From contig CAZLMG010000015.1 in NCBI GenBank assembly GCA_964560765.1, forward strand, positions 1 to 64,000: DNA of 64,000 nt, given 5' to 3'. Position 1 is the first letter of the stretch. Every line of letters begins with the position of its first letter. The translations under genes were made by a program, and so were the position numbers. This document shows positions 41,968-53,023 of this stretch, piece after piece. This DNA is from CAZLMG01 sp964560765. GTDB taxonomy: Bacteria; Bdellovibrionota_B; Oligoflexia; Oligoflexales; CAZLMG01. The notes under the pieces were generated by a model. The model was not told where the DNA came from. It did not search any database and saw only the letters and a program-made list of their open reading frames with translations.

Positions 41968-44133
41968 CTAATTGGTTGCACCTCTGGTGGACAGGCGTTT
42001 CGACTGGCTCATAGCCAGCTGACAGGCGCTGTCTAGTTCTGGCGTCAGCGGAGCAAATTGCAGTTCTTGCAGTCTGGACCGTTCATAGTCGCTATCGGAG
42101 ATGAAGTGGCTATCACGCATGGCGCGCAGGCGACTGTATAGTAGTTTGCGAGAATCCTTAGTTAGGCGTCCATGGCAGATGTGTCGAAAGCGCGACTTTG
42201 GACTCGGCAGCAGCGAGGCTAAGTAGGTCGATTCCAGGGCGTTCAACTCATGCGGAGCCTTGCCAAAGTAAAGGTGCGCGGCTCGGCGGAGGCCGTATAT
42301 CTGTGGGCCAAATTCGATGATGTTCAAATAGATTTCCATGATCCGTTCTTTACTAAGAAGGCGCTCCAGGTGATGCGTGAGTATCGCCTCTTGCAATTTG
42401 CGCGAGAGGGAGCGTTCTCCTGATAGAAAGAGATTCTTCGCAGTCTGCATGGAGATTGTAGAGCCACCAAGGACAACGGCGCCAGTCACTAGATTTTGTC
42501 GCAAGGCCTCCGTCATTTGCCCAAAGACAAAGCCGTTGTGGCGCCAAAACCCGTGATCTTCAGACACGACAACGGCGGCGATCATGCTGGGCGCTATACC
42601 TGGAAGGGCTACGAAATGCTGACCCTGTTCACCTGGACGTAGACTCAACGTATAGGACCCGTCGGAGCGGCGGCGCAAGGCCCGCGTCGATTGCAGACGC
42701 GTTGGTGAAAACTCTTCGGGCGCATCGGCCATGGAGCAGCGAAAGTACATATCTGGAGATGGGATTCGCAGCGAGGACCAATCTCCCGCCTGCATGGAGG
42801 TTCGCCAGTGTCCGCCGAAGGTGCCCTCCCAGCGCACGTCTTGGAGTCCTGTCATCATGGATTTGGGCAACGAATGCAGCGCCGCGCAAGGCGTTTCTGG
42901 GACGAGCAAAGAGAGCTCCAGGGGCGCACCCACACCTAGGCCACCGGTCGCTCGCAATCTTGCTTGCAGCGGCGTAGCCCCAGTATTCTGTTTCGAGTCT
43001 TTTCTATCTAAGGCCCATTGGCTGCCAGCTTCAAATCTCCACTGGCCACTCTCCTGACGAAGGCGTACCTGCATTTTTCCATGGACGCTGACGGGACCAG
43101 TGACGTCGCTGGCTACAAGGGGCAGGTTGAGGCTCAGGTCTCGCAGCGTCAACCGACCATCTACCAGCCAACCTGTACCTTCTCGCCGTACTTTTATGCG
43201 ACTATTAATGCGGGCTGCATAGCTTTGCAGGCGCTCGCGCCAAGGCGAAGCAAATAAGGCATGAAGTGGTTCAGCGCCAATGGCTAGCTCAGCGCTCTCG
43301 CCCATGGGATCGACGGTGCCTTTGAGTTGGACTGTCGTTCGATCGTTTGCATCTTGTAGCGTCGCGTTGAGCAACCAATGGCTCTGTTTGGGATCCCAAC
43401 GGGCCATCCACTGAGAGCGTTGCGCGGTGATGCCAAATCCGGGAAGGCTGATCTTGCCTTTGCCCTTGAACAAGCCCTGACGTCCATCCCAAGTGGCGTT
43501 ACAGGACTCACAGTCGGCGAGGACCTCACCTTTCTCATCAGCAAGGCGAACGTCAACATCCCGCAGTCGCAGGGCGCCAAAGTCGGCAAATGGTCCGCCA
43601 GCTTCGAGTTCAACAGAACTTTCGCCATCAGGCGGCTTTGTGACAGGCGTCGCACCCTCGTTTGTGGCCTCGTTGATGCTAACGGCTTGGTTCATTTGGA
43701 GAGCCCACTGCTGCAGCTGCGGCACGCTCAAATTGATTCTGGCTGAGATAATCTTGGTGGTGTGGGGGCGTCCAAAATTTGGCGACAGGGGATTCATGTG
43801 TAGGTTGATGGCGACTTCGCGAAAAGAAAAGGCACCAGGTTCGCCAACGGCAACGCCAAAGATCTGAGCCGTACCAAAGCCAAAATTCAAGCGATCAGCG
43901 CTAATGGGCATGCCCAGCAGTGCTTCCGCGCGCGCCACGGTCCCGCCAAGTTTGGCGTGCAGCCGGGATTTCAGCCATGCGAGCCCAATGCCCATTGCGG
44001 CAAGGAAAGTCATCGCGGTCATACCGAGTATCAACCAACGTCGCCGCCACGCTTGTGGGTCGAGTAGGGTAGGTGACCGATAACTTGGTGGCTGTCGCAT
44101 GCGCAAGGATCGAAACCTCAAGCCGAACGCCAT
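41968..44133 (-). CDS. GT51 peptidoglycan glycosyltransferase with long N-terminal domain
   Basis: A 721-residue membrane-anchored protein with one helix at about residues 33-53. Residues 60-480 form a long strand-rich periplasmic region reminiscent of AsmA-like domains. A GT51 domain occupies about 505-650: catalytic Glu525 in SEDHGFWRHNGF, then GGSTISMQTAKNLF, the RKLQEA motif, SKERIMEIYLN and GLRRAAHLYFGK. It would polymerise lipid II glycan chains. There is no transpeptidase domain, so it is monofunctional, but at three times the size of MtgA. The long extra domain may couple glycan synthesis to outer-membrane or lipid transport. The start ATG 44133 has a moderate AGGT site. It lies downstream of hemJ on the same strand, with a terminator between. 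Confidence 0.82.
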   Translation of the reverse strand: MAFGLRFRSLRMRQPPSYRSPTLLDPQAWRRRWLILGMTAMTFLAAMGIGLAWLKSRLHAKLGGTVARAEALLGMPISADRLNFGFGTAQIFGVAVGEPGAFSFREVAINLHMNPLSPNFGRPHTTKIISARINLSVPQLQQWALQMNQAVSINEATNEGATPVTKPPDGESSVELEAGGPFADFGALRLRDVDVRLADEKGEVLADCESCNATWDGRQGLFKGKGKISLPGFGITAQRSQWMARWDPKQSHWLLNATLQDANDRTTVQLKGTVDPMGESAELAIGAEPLHALFASPWRERLQSYAARINSRIKVRREGTGWLVDGRLTLRDLSLNLPLVASDVTGPVSVHGKMQVRLRQESGQWRFEAGSQWALDRKDSKQNTGATPLQARLRATGGLGVGAPLELSLLVPETPCAALHSLPKSMMTGLQDVRWEGTFGGHWRTSMQAGDWSSLRIPSPDMYFRCSMADAPEEFSPTRLQSTRALRRRSDGSYTLSLRPGEQGQHFVALPGIAPSMIAAVVVSEDHGFWRHNGFVFGQMTEALRQNLVTGAVVLGGSTISMQTAKNLFLSGERSLSRKLQEAILTHHLERLLSKERIMEIYLNIIEFGPQIYGLRRAAHLYFGKAPHELNALESTYLASLLPSPKSRFRHICHGRLTKDSRKLLYSRLRAMRDSHFISDSDYERSRLQELQFAPLTPELDSACQLAMSQSKRLSTRGATN

Positions 44134-44202
44134 GACCCGCCGGGACCTGCTCCACTGCGGCGGCTAAGAATGGCTCGTATGACTTTAAGTGTATTCTACC
44201 AA

Positions 44203-44221
44203 GAAAGGCCCGGCGGGGCCC
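44203..44221 (-). terminator. probable terminator after leuS-hemJ
   Basis: On the minus strand a GC-rich stem (GGCCC-CGCC-GGGCC) is followed by TTTCTT. It starts 14 bp after the hemJ stop. The stem is short (5 bp), so termination may be partial and the GT51 gene downstream could be read through. Confidence 0.6.
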
Positions 44222-44234
44222 GATTCGCTTGATT

Positions 44235-44669
44235 CTAGAAGGGGCGGACAAAAACCAAAATGGCGATCAGGATCATGATCACGGTTGGTACTTCATTATA
44301 AAATCGCAATTTGCGTCCATATTCAGCGCCCGGTAGCTCTCTCGCAAAGCGTTTCATCAATCGGCCACCAAACACCGACCAAAGGGTAAGCAGTAGAACC
44401 AAGGCGAGCTTCGCATGCAACCAGCCGGCGCCGCGCATCAGTTCCGGACGCCAGGCAATCAGGGTAAACCCTGCGATATAGGCAACCCCCATGGCAGGCA
44501 TGACAATGAAGCGATAAAGGCGCTGGGCCATCGTTAGCAAGACTTGGCGCGTGTGAGTATTTTCCCCGCCTCGTTCGACGAGATAAATCAAGACCCGAAA
44601 GTGATACAACACTCCTGCCATCCAGGAAATGATCGCAACCACATGTAATGCCAGCATCCATTGATACAT
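44235..44669 (-). CDS. hemJ: protoporphyrinogen IX oxidase, HemJ
   Basis: A 144-residue membrane protein with four helices. The family pattern MLALHVVAIISWMAGVLY at the N-terminus contains the conserved His9, and GWLHAKLALVLLL carries the conserved Lys and His. HemJ oxidises protoporphyrinogen IX to protoporphyrin IX in haem synthesis, in bacteria that lack HemG or HemY. It starts 6 bp after the leuS stop, so both are likely on one transcript. Confidence 0.88.
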   Translation of the reverse strand: MYQWMLALHVVAIISWMAGVLYHFRVLIYLVERGGENTHTRQVLLTMAQRLYRFIVMPAMGVAYIAGFTLIAWRPELMRGAGWLHAKLALVLLLTLWSVFGGRLMKRFARELPGAEYGRKLRFYNEVPTVIMILIAILVFVRPF

Positions 44670-44675
44670 ACAGGG

Positions 44676-47126
<2,451 letters not shown>

Positions 47127-47163
47127 GGATGGTAGTTCCTAAAAAAGTGCGCCATCGTACCGA

Positions 47164-48066
47164 TTACGGCAATGCTTCGACGGCTTGAGCAAATGCAGAC
47201 GCACGCAGAACGTCTTCGCTATCGCAAGTTTCCAGTGTGCACGGCTTGATTCTAAAGCAATCGCCATCGAATTCGTATTCTTGGCCGCCGCGCATACTGA
47301 TACCCTCCACCAACATATTTTGGGTATCAAAGACGGGCGCCCCTGAGTTGCCAGCGAAGCTATCTAAGTCGGTGGAGAAAAAATGTTTTGGATCGTTATC
47401 GGCGACGTTACCGGCGAGGGAAACCTTGGCCGGAATTCCGTTGGGGTAACCGATCATGGCTAGACCAGCGTTGTTGCGGACGCGTCCCTGACGTCGAATG
47501 GGGAGGGGAGGTCGGCCTGTTCTTCGATCCAGCTCAACAATCGCAAAGTCAATTCCTTCCTCAGAATTGACTACTCGGGTGACTAGCCGGCTGCATTGAT
47601 AAACGGCACTCTTGGGCGCGATCGTCGGGTCAGCACCCTTGCCGGCGTAAAGATAATCAAAAACTACGGATAAGCGTGAACAGTCCGAGGCACTGCGGAC
47701 GCAATGGCCGGCGGTGACCATATGGCGGTCGGTCACCAAAAAGCCTGAGCAAATGGCGGCAGAAAGTTGCTGCTCGAAGCGAGTCCCCGGGCAAAGTCCA
47801 TGCTTCTTTCCAAGGGGTACGCCCAAAACCGTGAAATGATCGCGCTTGGTGGCGCCTAACAGGAGGTCCGTCCGGCGAATGAAGGCACCCGTCGAGCCTG
47901 CGGCGAGGCGGAGGGCTGGTTTCACGCTCGTCGAGTAGACTTCGTGCCGGTCGTCCTGCCCATAGACACTATCCTCGACGGGGTCGGCTGCAGCGGCGAG
48001 GGCGAGGCTCATGGAAGACCATGTAACCACGCATATTGCCGATACAAAATGTCCCGCAAGCTTCAT
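47164..48066 (-). CDS. secreted trypsin-like serine protease
   Basis: A 300-residue protein with a signal peptide ending near ALAAAA. The chymotrypsin-fold triad is His121 (MVTAGHC), Asp173 (GIDFAIVELD) and Ser241 (FAGNSGAPVF). The GNSGAP loop is closer to the V8/glutamyl-endopeptidase group than to animal trypsin. Six or more Cys residues suggest disulfides. It would cleave proteins outside the cytoplasm; the specificity cannot be assigned. It sits between mlaE and leuS on the same strand, but unrelated in function. Confidence 0.88.
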   Translation of the reverse strand: MKLAGHFVSAICVVTWSSMSLALAAAADPVEDSVYGQDDRHEVYSTSVKPALRLAAGSTGAFIRRTDLLLGATKRDHFTVLGVPLGKKHGLCPGTRFEQQLSAAICSGFLVTDRHMVTAGHCVRSASDCSRLSVVFDYLYAGKGADPTIAPKSAVYQCSRLVTRVVNSEEGIDFAIVELDRRTGRPPLPIRRQGRVRNNAGLAMIGYPNGIPAKVSLAGNVADNDPKHFFSTDLDSFAGNSGAPVFDTQNMLVEGISMRGGQEYEFDGDCFRIKPCTLETCDSEDVLRASAFAQAVEALP

Positions 48067-48143
48067 GAAAATCCCGACGCGTTACCGGTGGTTGATGAAT
48101 CGGGAAATTAGCTTCTTTTTGTCAAGTATGTCAACTGGTTGAT

Positions 48144-48935
48144 TTATTTCATCCGGTACTGGAGGTAGCTGATGAAAAAGTCGGAAATTAGGATGGTTAA
48201 CATCGAGACAACCACCGCGGTTGTGGTTGCTTCGCCGACGCCGCGGGCACCGCCCCGAGCATGAAAGCCGGTGTAGCAGCCGATCGAGGAAAGGATGAGG
48301 CCAAAGACGGCGGCCTTTTGCAGTCCTTGGATCACATGCTTGGGTTTGACGATCCAGCGGATCTTCTCAAAGAAAACGCCGACATCGACATCATAGAAGG
48401 TGACGCCAATGAAGAAGGCAGCCGCCACTCCGCTGAGGACGAAAATGGCAGACAGCAGTGGCATCATCAACATCGTGGCGCTGACTCGAGGCGCGATTAG
48501 ATAGCTGTAGGGATTGACCGCCATAACCCGCATGGCGTCAATCTGCTCATTTACCCGCATGGTGGCGATCTCCGCCGCCATAGAAGATCCGGCTCGACCG
48601 GTCACCAGCATGGCGCCGACAACCGGCGCTAGTTCTTTCGACAGTGTAAAGCCGGCGACGGCACCAATGAGTGACTCAGCTCCGAAGATTTTGAAGATCT
48701 CGCCCAGCTGGAAGCCGAATATGGCTCCGACCATGATTCCTGCGAGCACCATGACGCCGAAACTCTTGTTGCCGACGAATTCCATTTGTTGAATAAACAG
48801 GCGAGCTTCGACCAGAGGAAAAAAAATGCGTCGCAGTGCTGACGCGACAAACAAAACGAACCGACCGATGCCCCCAACTGGGCGCATGGCGTAGGTTCCT
48901 ATCTTGGCAACGAGCTGATGGGCGGAAACGGTCAC
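48144..48935 (-). CDS. mlaE: MlaE-family ABC transporter permease
   Basis: A 263-residue integral membrane permease of the MlaE/YrbE family with five or six helices. It contains the conserved EFVGNKSFGVMVLAG, a FIQQMEFVG lead-in, TGRAGSSMAAEIATMRVNEQ and a C-terminal VVVSMLTILISDFF. MlaE moves phospholipids between membranes in the Mla system, together with MlaF (ATPase) and MlaD. The GTG start at 48935 follows a GGAGG site and overlaps the upstream SH3-domain gene stop (GTGA). No mlaF or mlaD lies next to it in the window. Confidence 0.88.
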   Translation of the reverse strand: MTVSAHQLVAKIGTYAMRPVGGIGRFVLFVASALRRIFFPLVEARLFIQQMEFVGNKSFGVMVLAGIMVGAIFGFQLGEIFKIFGAESLIGAVAGFTLSKELAPVVGAMLVTGRAGSSMAAEIATMRVNEQIDAMRVMAVNPYSYLIAPRVSATMLMMPLLSAIFVLSGVAAAFFIGVTFYDVDVGVFFEKIRWIVKPKHVIQGLQKAAVFGLILSSIGCYTGFHARGGARGVGEATTTAVVVSMLTILISDFFISYLQYRMK

Positions 48936-49378
48936 TGCCAGCTGCCTCCACCGCGCTTGCGACCGGTGCCCTTTGCGGTCACAGACTTGCTGGCAACATA
49001 CCCGCCGTTGCTAAGAGCGATCCACTCGCCCATCTCTTCGCCGGCGACGGCATCCCCCTTATTTAGCGTACTCAAAACCTTGCCGCTGGCGTTGGCCTGA
49101 GCATAGATCGGCACATTATCGTTTGCGGCATAAAACACTTTGCGCGCCGATGCGGCAGGCAAAGATGGAGGGATCGATGTCTCGTCAGTCGTCGCGGAGG
49201 TGGCTGGTTCTTCCTCCTCCTCTGTCGCTGTGGCGCTGTCCAGGGCGGCCTCCGCGTCCTCGATCGCCTCTTCGGCTGTGGCCTCGACGGCTTCGGTGAC
49301 GTCTTCGGATTTGTTGCTGCAACTGGCGCAAAAGGTCAAAGCGCCGCCGACGATGGACAGGACGAGGCTACGAAGCAT
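48932..49378 (-). CDS. exported SH3-domain protein
   Basis: A 148-residue protein. A signal sequence with a possible Cys near residue 17-20 (FCASCS) is followed by an acidic low-complexity linker (Glu/Asp/Ala/Thr, about 25-75) and an SH3b domain (YAANDNVPIYAQANASGK, then GEEMGEWIALSNGGYVA). SH3b domains in bacteria usually bind cell-wall peptides. The stop overlaps the start of mlaE, so they are co-translated. It may tether the MlaE machinery to the wall. The lipobox is not canonical. Confidence 0.72.
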   Translation of the reverse strand: MLRSLVLSIVGGALTFCASCSNKSEDVTEAVEATAEEAIEDAEAALDSATATEEEEEPATSATTDETSIPPSLPAASARKVFYAANDNVPIYAQANASGKVLSTLNKGDAVAGEEMGEWIALSNGGYVASKSVTAKGTGRKRGGGSWQ

Positions 49379-49520
49379 AACGAAACTCCTCCGGAGCTGA
49401 GTTTAAACCATACAGTAATTATTGAACTTTCTCATTTTGATGTAAAGAAATTCGAGGATTTTCCGTTACTTAATCGAGGGCAGGGGTGTGCCCCGGTCTA
49501 TTGGCATGGAGGACGTTCCC

Positions 49521-50525
49521 GTGAGCACGGCGCGCAACCAGACTAGAATGACATTGGGCTTGAATCCTATTCGCTCGATATTTGTCATAGGCGTTGCAGT
49601 CTTGGCGACCGCGTTCCCCCGCTCGGCTTCGGCTTCGTGCATTGCTCTGGTGAAAGGTCCCGTCATCGTCGATGTGGCTGAATGTCGGGCCGTGAATCCA
49701 CAAACTGACTTTCCTGCCACTGACCCGCGCATGAGTGCGATCAGCAATCTTGATACGGCGAGCAAGCGAAAATTTTATGATTCCTATCGGGGGCAAGTTG
49801 CCAGCGGCAAAATCGTGAAGTCGGACGCCATTCGCTCGGGTTTTGATCGCGAGCGGGGCGCGTTGTTGGGGCAAGACGTTAAATTGTTCTTGCCAGGGGC
49901 AGCCGGTGACTGCTCGAACTTGGCCGGACAACGTGTCGCTGGCGGTTTGCAGGAGATTTGTTGCGAGGGTGGGGCGGAACCACCCTGCATGCTGTTGACT
50001 AGCTATAAGTTGAACGAGATGAAGGTGCTCGGTCCGGCCGGCACTGCGGCGGGCGATAAGGAGCGGCGTACCGCGGAAAACGAACCAGCCTACATAGAAG
50101 CAATGAAGTTCATGGGGCAGAAAAATTACAAGCAAGCCGTCGCGAAGTTCAATGAGGTGCGGCAAGCGGGTAAATTGGATGTTCCAGGTCACTATCGCTT
50201 GGGGTTGGCCTATCGCCAACTTGACCAGTGCGAGAAGGCCCTATCGCCCTTAGAGCATATTCGATCAGAAGCGGATGCCGGAAAAACTTGGGCGGACCAG
50301 GAGGCCATCGTTCGCCGCGCACGACTCCTGTTGGCGAGGTGCTATTCCAAGCTGAATGAGCCGGGAAAAGCGGTCATTATTTTGGACGGATATTTGCTGG
50401 AGCCGAAAAAGTTCCGGGCCGAGATCAACCAATCGTTAAAGCATCCCGACTTTGGCTGGATTCATACAGCGAAGGAGTATCGGGACTACGAAGTGCGGGC
50501 ACGCAAAGCCTTGCCGCGCCGCTAA
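49521..50525 (+). CDS. exported TPR-containing protein
   Basis: A 334-residue protein. GTG 49521 has a GGAGG site 7 bases upstream and precedes a signal peptide (IRSIFVIGVAVLATAFPRSASA); ATG codons at 49506 and 49548 are alternatives. The N-terminal mature region carries Cys pairs (CIALVKGPVIVDVAEC), and the C-terminal 150 residues contain TPR units (EAMKFMGQKNYKQAVAKFNE, YRLGLAYRQLDQCEKAL). It is probably a periplasmic scaffold. It converges on rdgB with CTAA shared between their stops. Confidence 0.65.
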   Translation: MSTARNQTRMTLGLNPIRSIFVIGVAVLATAFPRSASASCIALVKGPVIVDVAECRAVNPQTDFPATDPRMSAISNLDTASKRKFYDSYRGQVASGKIVKSDAIRSGFDRERGALLGQDVKLFLPGAAGDCSNLAGQRVAGGLQEICCEGGAEPPCMLLTSYKLNEMKVLGPAGTAAGDKERRTAENEPAYIEAMKFMGQKNYKQAVAKFNEVRQAGKLDVPGHYRLGLAYRQLDQCEKALSPLEHIRSEADAGKTWADQEAIVRRARLLLARCYSKLNEPGKAVIILDGYLLEPKKFRAEINQSLKHPDFGWIHTAKEYRDYEVRARKALPRR

Positions 50526-51175
50526 CTGTCGATCCCAAATCTTACCAAGAACGCTTTGAGGTTGGCGACGGCACGGCCGCGGTGACTTATGGCATTCTTT
50601 TCTTCCGCCGTCATTTCGGCAAGTGTATGTTGGTGACCTTCCGGAATGAACAGAGGGTCATAGCCAAATCCTTGAGTGCCACGGGCGCTGAGTTCGATGC
50701 GGCCGGAAAGCTCGCCGGTAAATACTTGCTCTGTTTCGTCGGGAGCTAGCAACAAGAGCGTGCAGCGAAAGCGAGCCAGCGAACTCTGCAATCCGCGCCG
50801 ATCAAGCTCCGCTGTCATTTTGGCGTTGTTAGCCGCGTGATCGCCGTCCACGCCTGCAAAGCAGCTGGAGTGAACGCCCGGTGCACCATTGAGCGCTTCC
50901 ACCTCCAGACCAGAATCATCGGCGAGTATCCAGCCGTCAAGATGCTGCCGCAAGGCCAGGGCCTTGATACGAGCGTTCTCCAGAAAGGTATTGCCGGTCT
51001 CGTCCCATGCCAGTGCGGGGGCGACTTCACCGCCGGCGATGACGTGCCAGCCGAAGTCGCTTAGCAGAGCATCCAATTCCTCCGCCTTGTGGCGGTTCTT
51101 GGTGGCTAGATAAATGGTGTTGGGGCTGCCTTGAATTGCCATTGGACTTCCCGAAGGTGGTTGGTTAAGACTCAT
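50522..51175 (-). CDS. rdgB: XTP/dITP pyrophosphatase (HAM1/RdgB)
   Basis: A 217-residue protein from ATG 51175; an ATG at 51142 is equally possible and would give 206 residues, closer to the family norm. It shows the nucleotide-binding IYLATKNRHKAEEL, WILADDSGLEVEAL, GFGYDPLFIPEG and ISHRGRAVANL. It hydrolyses ITP, XTP and their deoxy forms to keep them out of nucleic acids. It lies divergent from the BolA-family gene. Confidence 0.93.
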   Translation of the reverse strand: MSLNQPPSGSPMAIQGSPNTIYLATKNRHKAEELDALLSDFGWHVIAGGEVAPALAWDETGNTFLENARIKALALRQHLDGWILADDSGLEVEALNGAPGVHSSCFAGVDGDHAANNAKMTAELDRRGLQSSLARFRCTLLLLAPDETEQVFTGELSGRIELSARGTQGFGYDPLFIPEGHQHTLAEMTAEEKNAISHRGRAVANLKAFLVRFGIDS

Positions 51176-51223
51176 ACCTCTACGGCATGTTGCCTGCTCA
51201 GACAATGGATAACGGGGGAAGCT

Positions 51224-51451
51224 ATGTTGACGGCTGCTGATATCGAGGGACGCTTGCTGGAGCAAATGCCAACGGCGCAGGTCAAGGCCTACGATATGAC
51301 GGGTGGCGGCGATCACTGGCAAGTGCGGATCGTAGCCAGCGAGTTTCAGGGGCTGTCTTTGATCAAGCAACATCAGTTGGTTTATCGGGCACTGGGCAGC
51401 TGGATGCACAAAGAGATTCATGCCTTAAGTTTGGATACGAAGGCGATGTAA
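51224..51451 (+). CDS. BolA-family protein
   Basis: A 75-residue protein from ATG 51224 after a GGGGGAAG site; the longer frame to 51131 reads into rdgB and lacks support. The sequence has the BolA/IbaG features: acidic N-terminal helix, DMTGGGDHWQVRIVAS, FQGLSLIKQHQLVYRALGSW and a C-terminal HALSLDTK. Such proteins bind monothiol glutaredoxins and [2Fe-2S] clusters. It appears alone, with no glutaredoxin gene adjacent. Confidence 0.82.
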   Translation: MLTAADIEGRLLEQMPTAQVKAYDMTGGGDHWQVRIVASEFQGLSLIKQHQLVYRALGSWMHKEIHALSLDTKAM

Positions 51452-51528
51452 GCCGCTTGTGATACAATGGATCTCGTCTTCGAACTTACACAACAAGCTT
51501 TTTCAGTCCCTCGCCGCAGGAGTGCCAG

Positions 51529-52599
51529 ATGACCGCACCGCAAGACAAGCATCTGTCGACGCTGGAAGATGTTCGTAACTATTATGGCTCCGTGTTGCAA
51601 ACCAGTGCTGATCTCAAGACTAGCGCCTGCTGCACTGCGGAAGCTTTGCCGCGGCATGTGCGCCCCATTGCCAGCCAGATCCACGAAGAGGTGCTGTCGA
51701 AGTTTTATGGGTGTGGTTCCCCGATTCCCTCGGCCCTCGAAGGCAAAACCGTCCTCGATCTGGGCTGCGGTTCTGGACGAGACTGTTACATTTTGTCGAA
51801 GCTGGTGGGCCCCCAAGGGCAGGTTATCGGCGTGGACATGACGGCGGCGCAGTTGGAAGTGGCTCGGCGCCATCAAGATTATCACGCCAAACAGTTTGGC
51901 TATGCCAAGAGCAACGTGAGCTTTGTCGAGTCGTACATCGAAGATCTGGAAAGCGCAGGAATCAAATCCAATTCGGTCGATGTCGTAGTTTCCAATTGCG
52001 TGATCAATCTTTCCCCAGATAAAGAGCGGGTCTTTCGCGAAATTTTTCGCGTGTTGAAGCCGGGTGGCGAATTGTACTTCTCTGACATTTTTTCGGCGCG
52101 TCGTATTACAGCCGAACTTGCAGCGGATCCCATTTTGCGCGGTGAGTGCCTGAGTGGGGCGCTTTATGTGGAAGATTTCCGTCGCATGTTGTTGCGCATC
52201 GGCTGCCCAGATTATCGTATCGTCAGTAATTCAAAGTTGGAAATCAGTGATCCGGAAGTCTTTCGAAAAATTGGCATGATCGATTTCTATTCGATGACCA
52301 TTCGCGCATTCAAACTGGAATTAGAAGATCGTTGCGAAGACTATGGCCAAGTCGCCTATTACAAAGGGTCAATGAGCGAGCACCCGCACGCGTTCGTTCT
52401 CGACGATCATCACACGTTTCGTACGGGGATGCCGGTACCGGTTTGTAGCAATACCGCGGCCATGCTGGCCGAGACGCGATTTAAGGCTCACTTTCGCGTC
52501 GACGGTGACACTTTAGTTCACTACGGACTCTTTGACTGCGCTCCGACCGGATCGGCTGTGGCGACTACGGGTGCGGCGGCACCGGGAGCCTGTTGTTAG
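51529..52599 (+). CDS. arsM: arsenite S-adenosylmethyltransferase
   Basis: A 356-residue SAM-dependent methyltransferase. It has the SAM-binding VLDLGCGSGRDCYILS, GVDMTAAQLE and the NCVINLSPDKE motif. Four Cys residues used for arsenic binding and redox in human AS3MT (Cys32, Cys61, Cys156, Cys206) have counterparts at Cys34 or 35, Cys62, Cys157 and Cys207. It converts As(III) into methylated forms. The start follows a CGCAGGAG site. The C-terminus adds an Ala/Thr-rich tail ending in Cys-Cys. No arsR or other ars gene is near. Confidence 0.92.
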   Translation: MTAPQDKHLSTLEDVRNYYGSVLQTSADLKTSACCTAEALPRHVRPIASQIHEEVLSKFYGCGSPIPSALEGKTVLDLGCGSGRDCYILSKLVGPQGQVIGVDMTAAQLEVARRHQDYHAKQFGYAKSNVSFVESYIEDLESAGIKSNSVDVVVSNCVINLSPDKERVFREIFRVLKPGGELYFSDIFSARRITAELAADPILRGECLSGALYVEDFRRMLLRIGCPDYRIVSNSKLEISDPEVFRKIGMIDFYSMTIRAFKLELEDRCEDYGQVAYYKGSMSEHPHAFVLDDHHTFRTGMPVPVCSNTAAMLAETRFKAHFRVDGDTLVHYGLFDCAPTGSAVATTGAAAPGACC

Positions 52600-52637
52600 G
52601 AAGCAGGGGGCATGCGGGTCAACGTCAGCCTGTTCTT

Positions 52638-52922
52638 TCATTCCGAATGGCGGTTACTCCGTTTCATTTGATGGGCTTGATCCAGGCGGCGGCGCATGTT
52701 TTGAATTTCGGGCGAGTTATTAAGCTGAAAGATGACGTTGTCATGCATCAAGCGAATGGTCGCTGGTGGAACGGCGAAGATCCCTAGCTCGCGAAATATT
52801 CCAGCCATCGTCAAGATCAGATCCTTTGGGTCGACGCGCCAGTCTTTATAGACAGCCATGATCGTTGGCGAATCGAAAACTTCGACCAGGTAGTCGTCGA
52901 TTGGTGTTGGCTCTGTGCGCAT
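52638..52922 (-). CDS. small protein of unknown function
   Basis: A 94-residue protein whose ATG at 52922 follows ACGGGGGTG. It is acidic at the N-terminus (TPIDDYLVEVFDSPTIMAVY) with helix-forming segments and a basic C-terminus (RRRLDQAHQMKRSNR). No signal peptide or motif. It converges on arsM, 38 bp from its stop. The codon pattern and ribosome site support a real gene. Confidence 0.55.
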   Translation of the reverse strand: MRTEPTPIDDYLVEVFDSPTIMAVYKDWRVDPKDLILTMAGIFRELGIFAVPPATIRLMHDNVIFQLNNSPEIQNMRRRLDQAHQMKRSNRHSE

Positions 52923-53023
52923 ACGTTCACCCCCGTATTGTAAATCGGAAAAATTGCGAAAACGTTGAGAGAAATCGCCATTTTTGCGGTGGGTGCGCGC
53001 GAAGACTTACTAACACTATGAAA

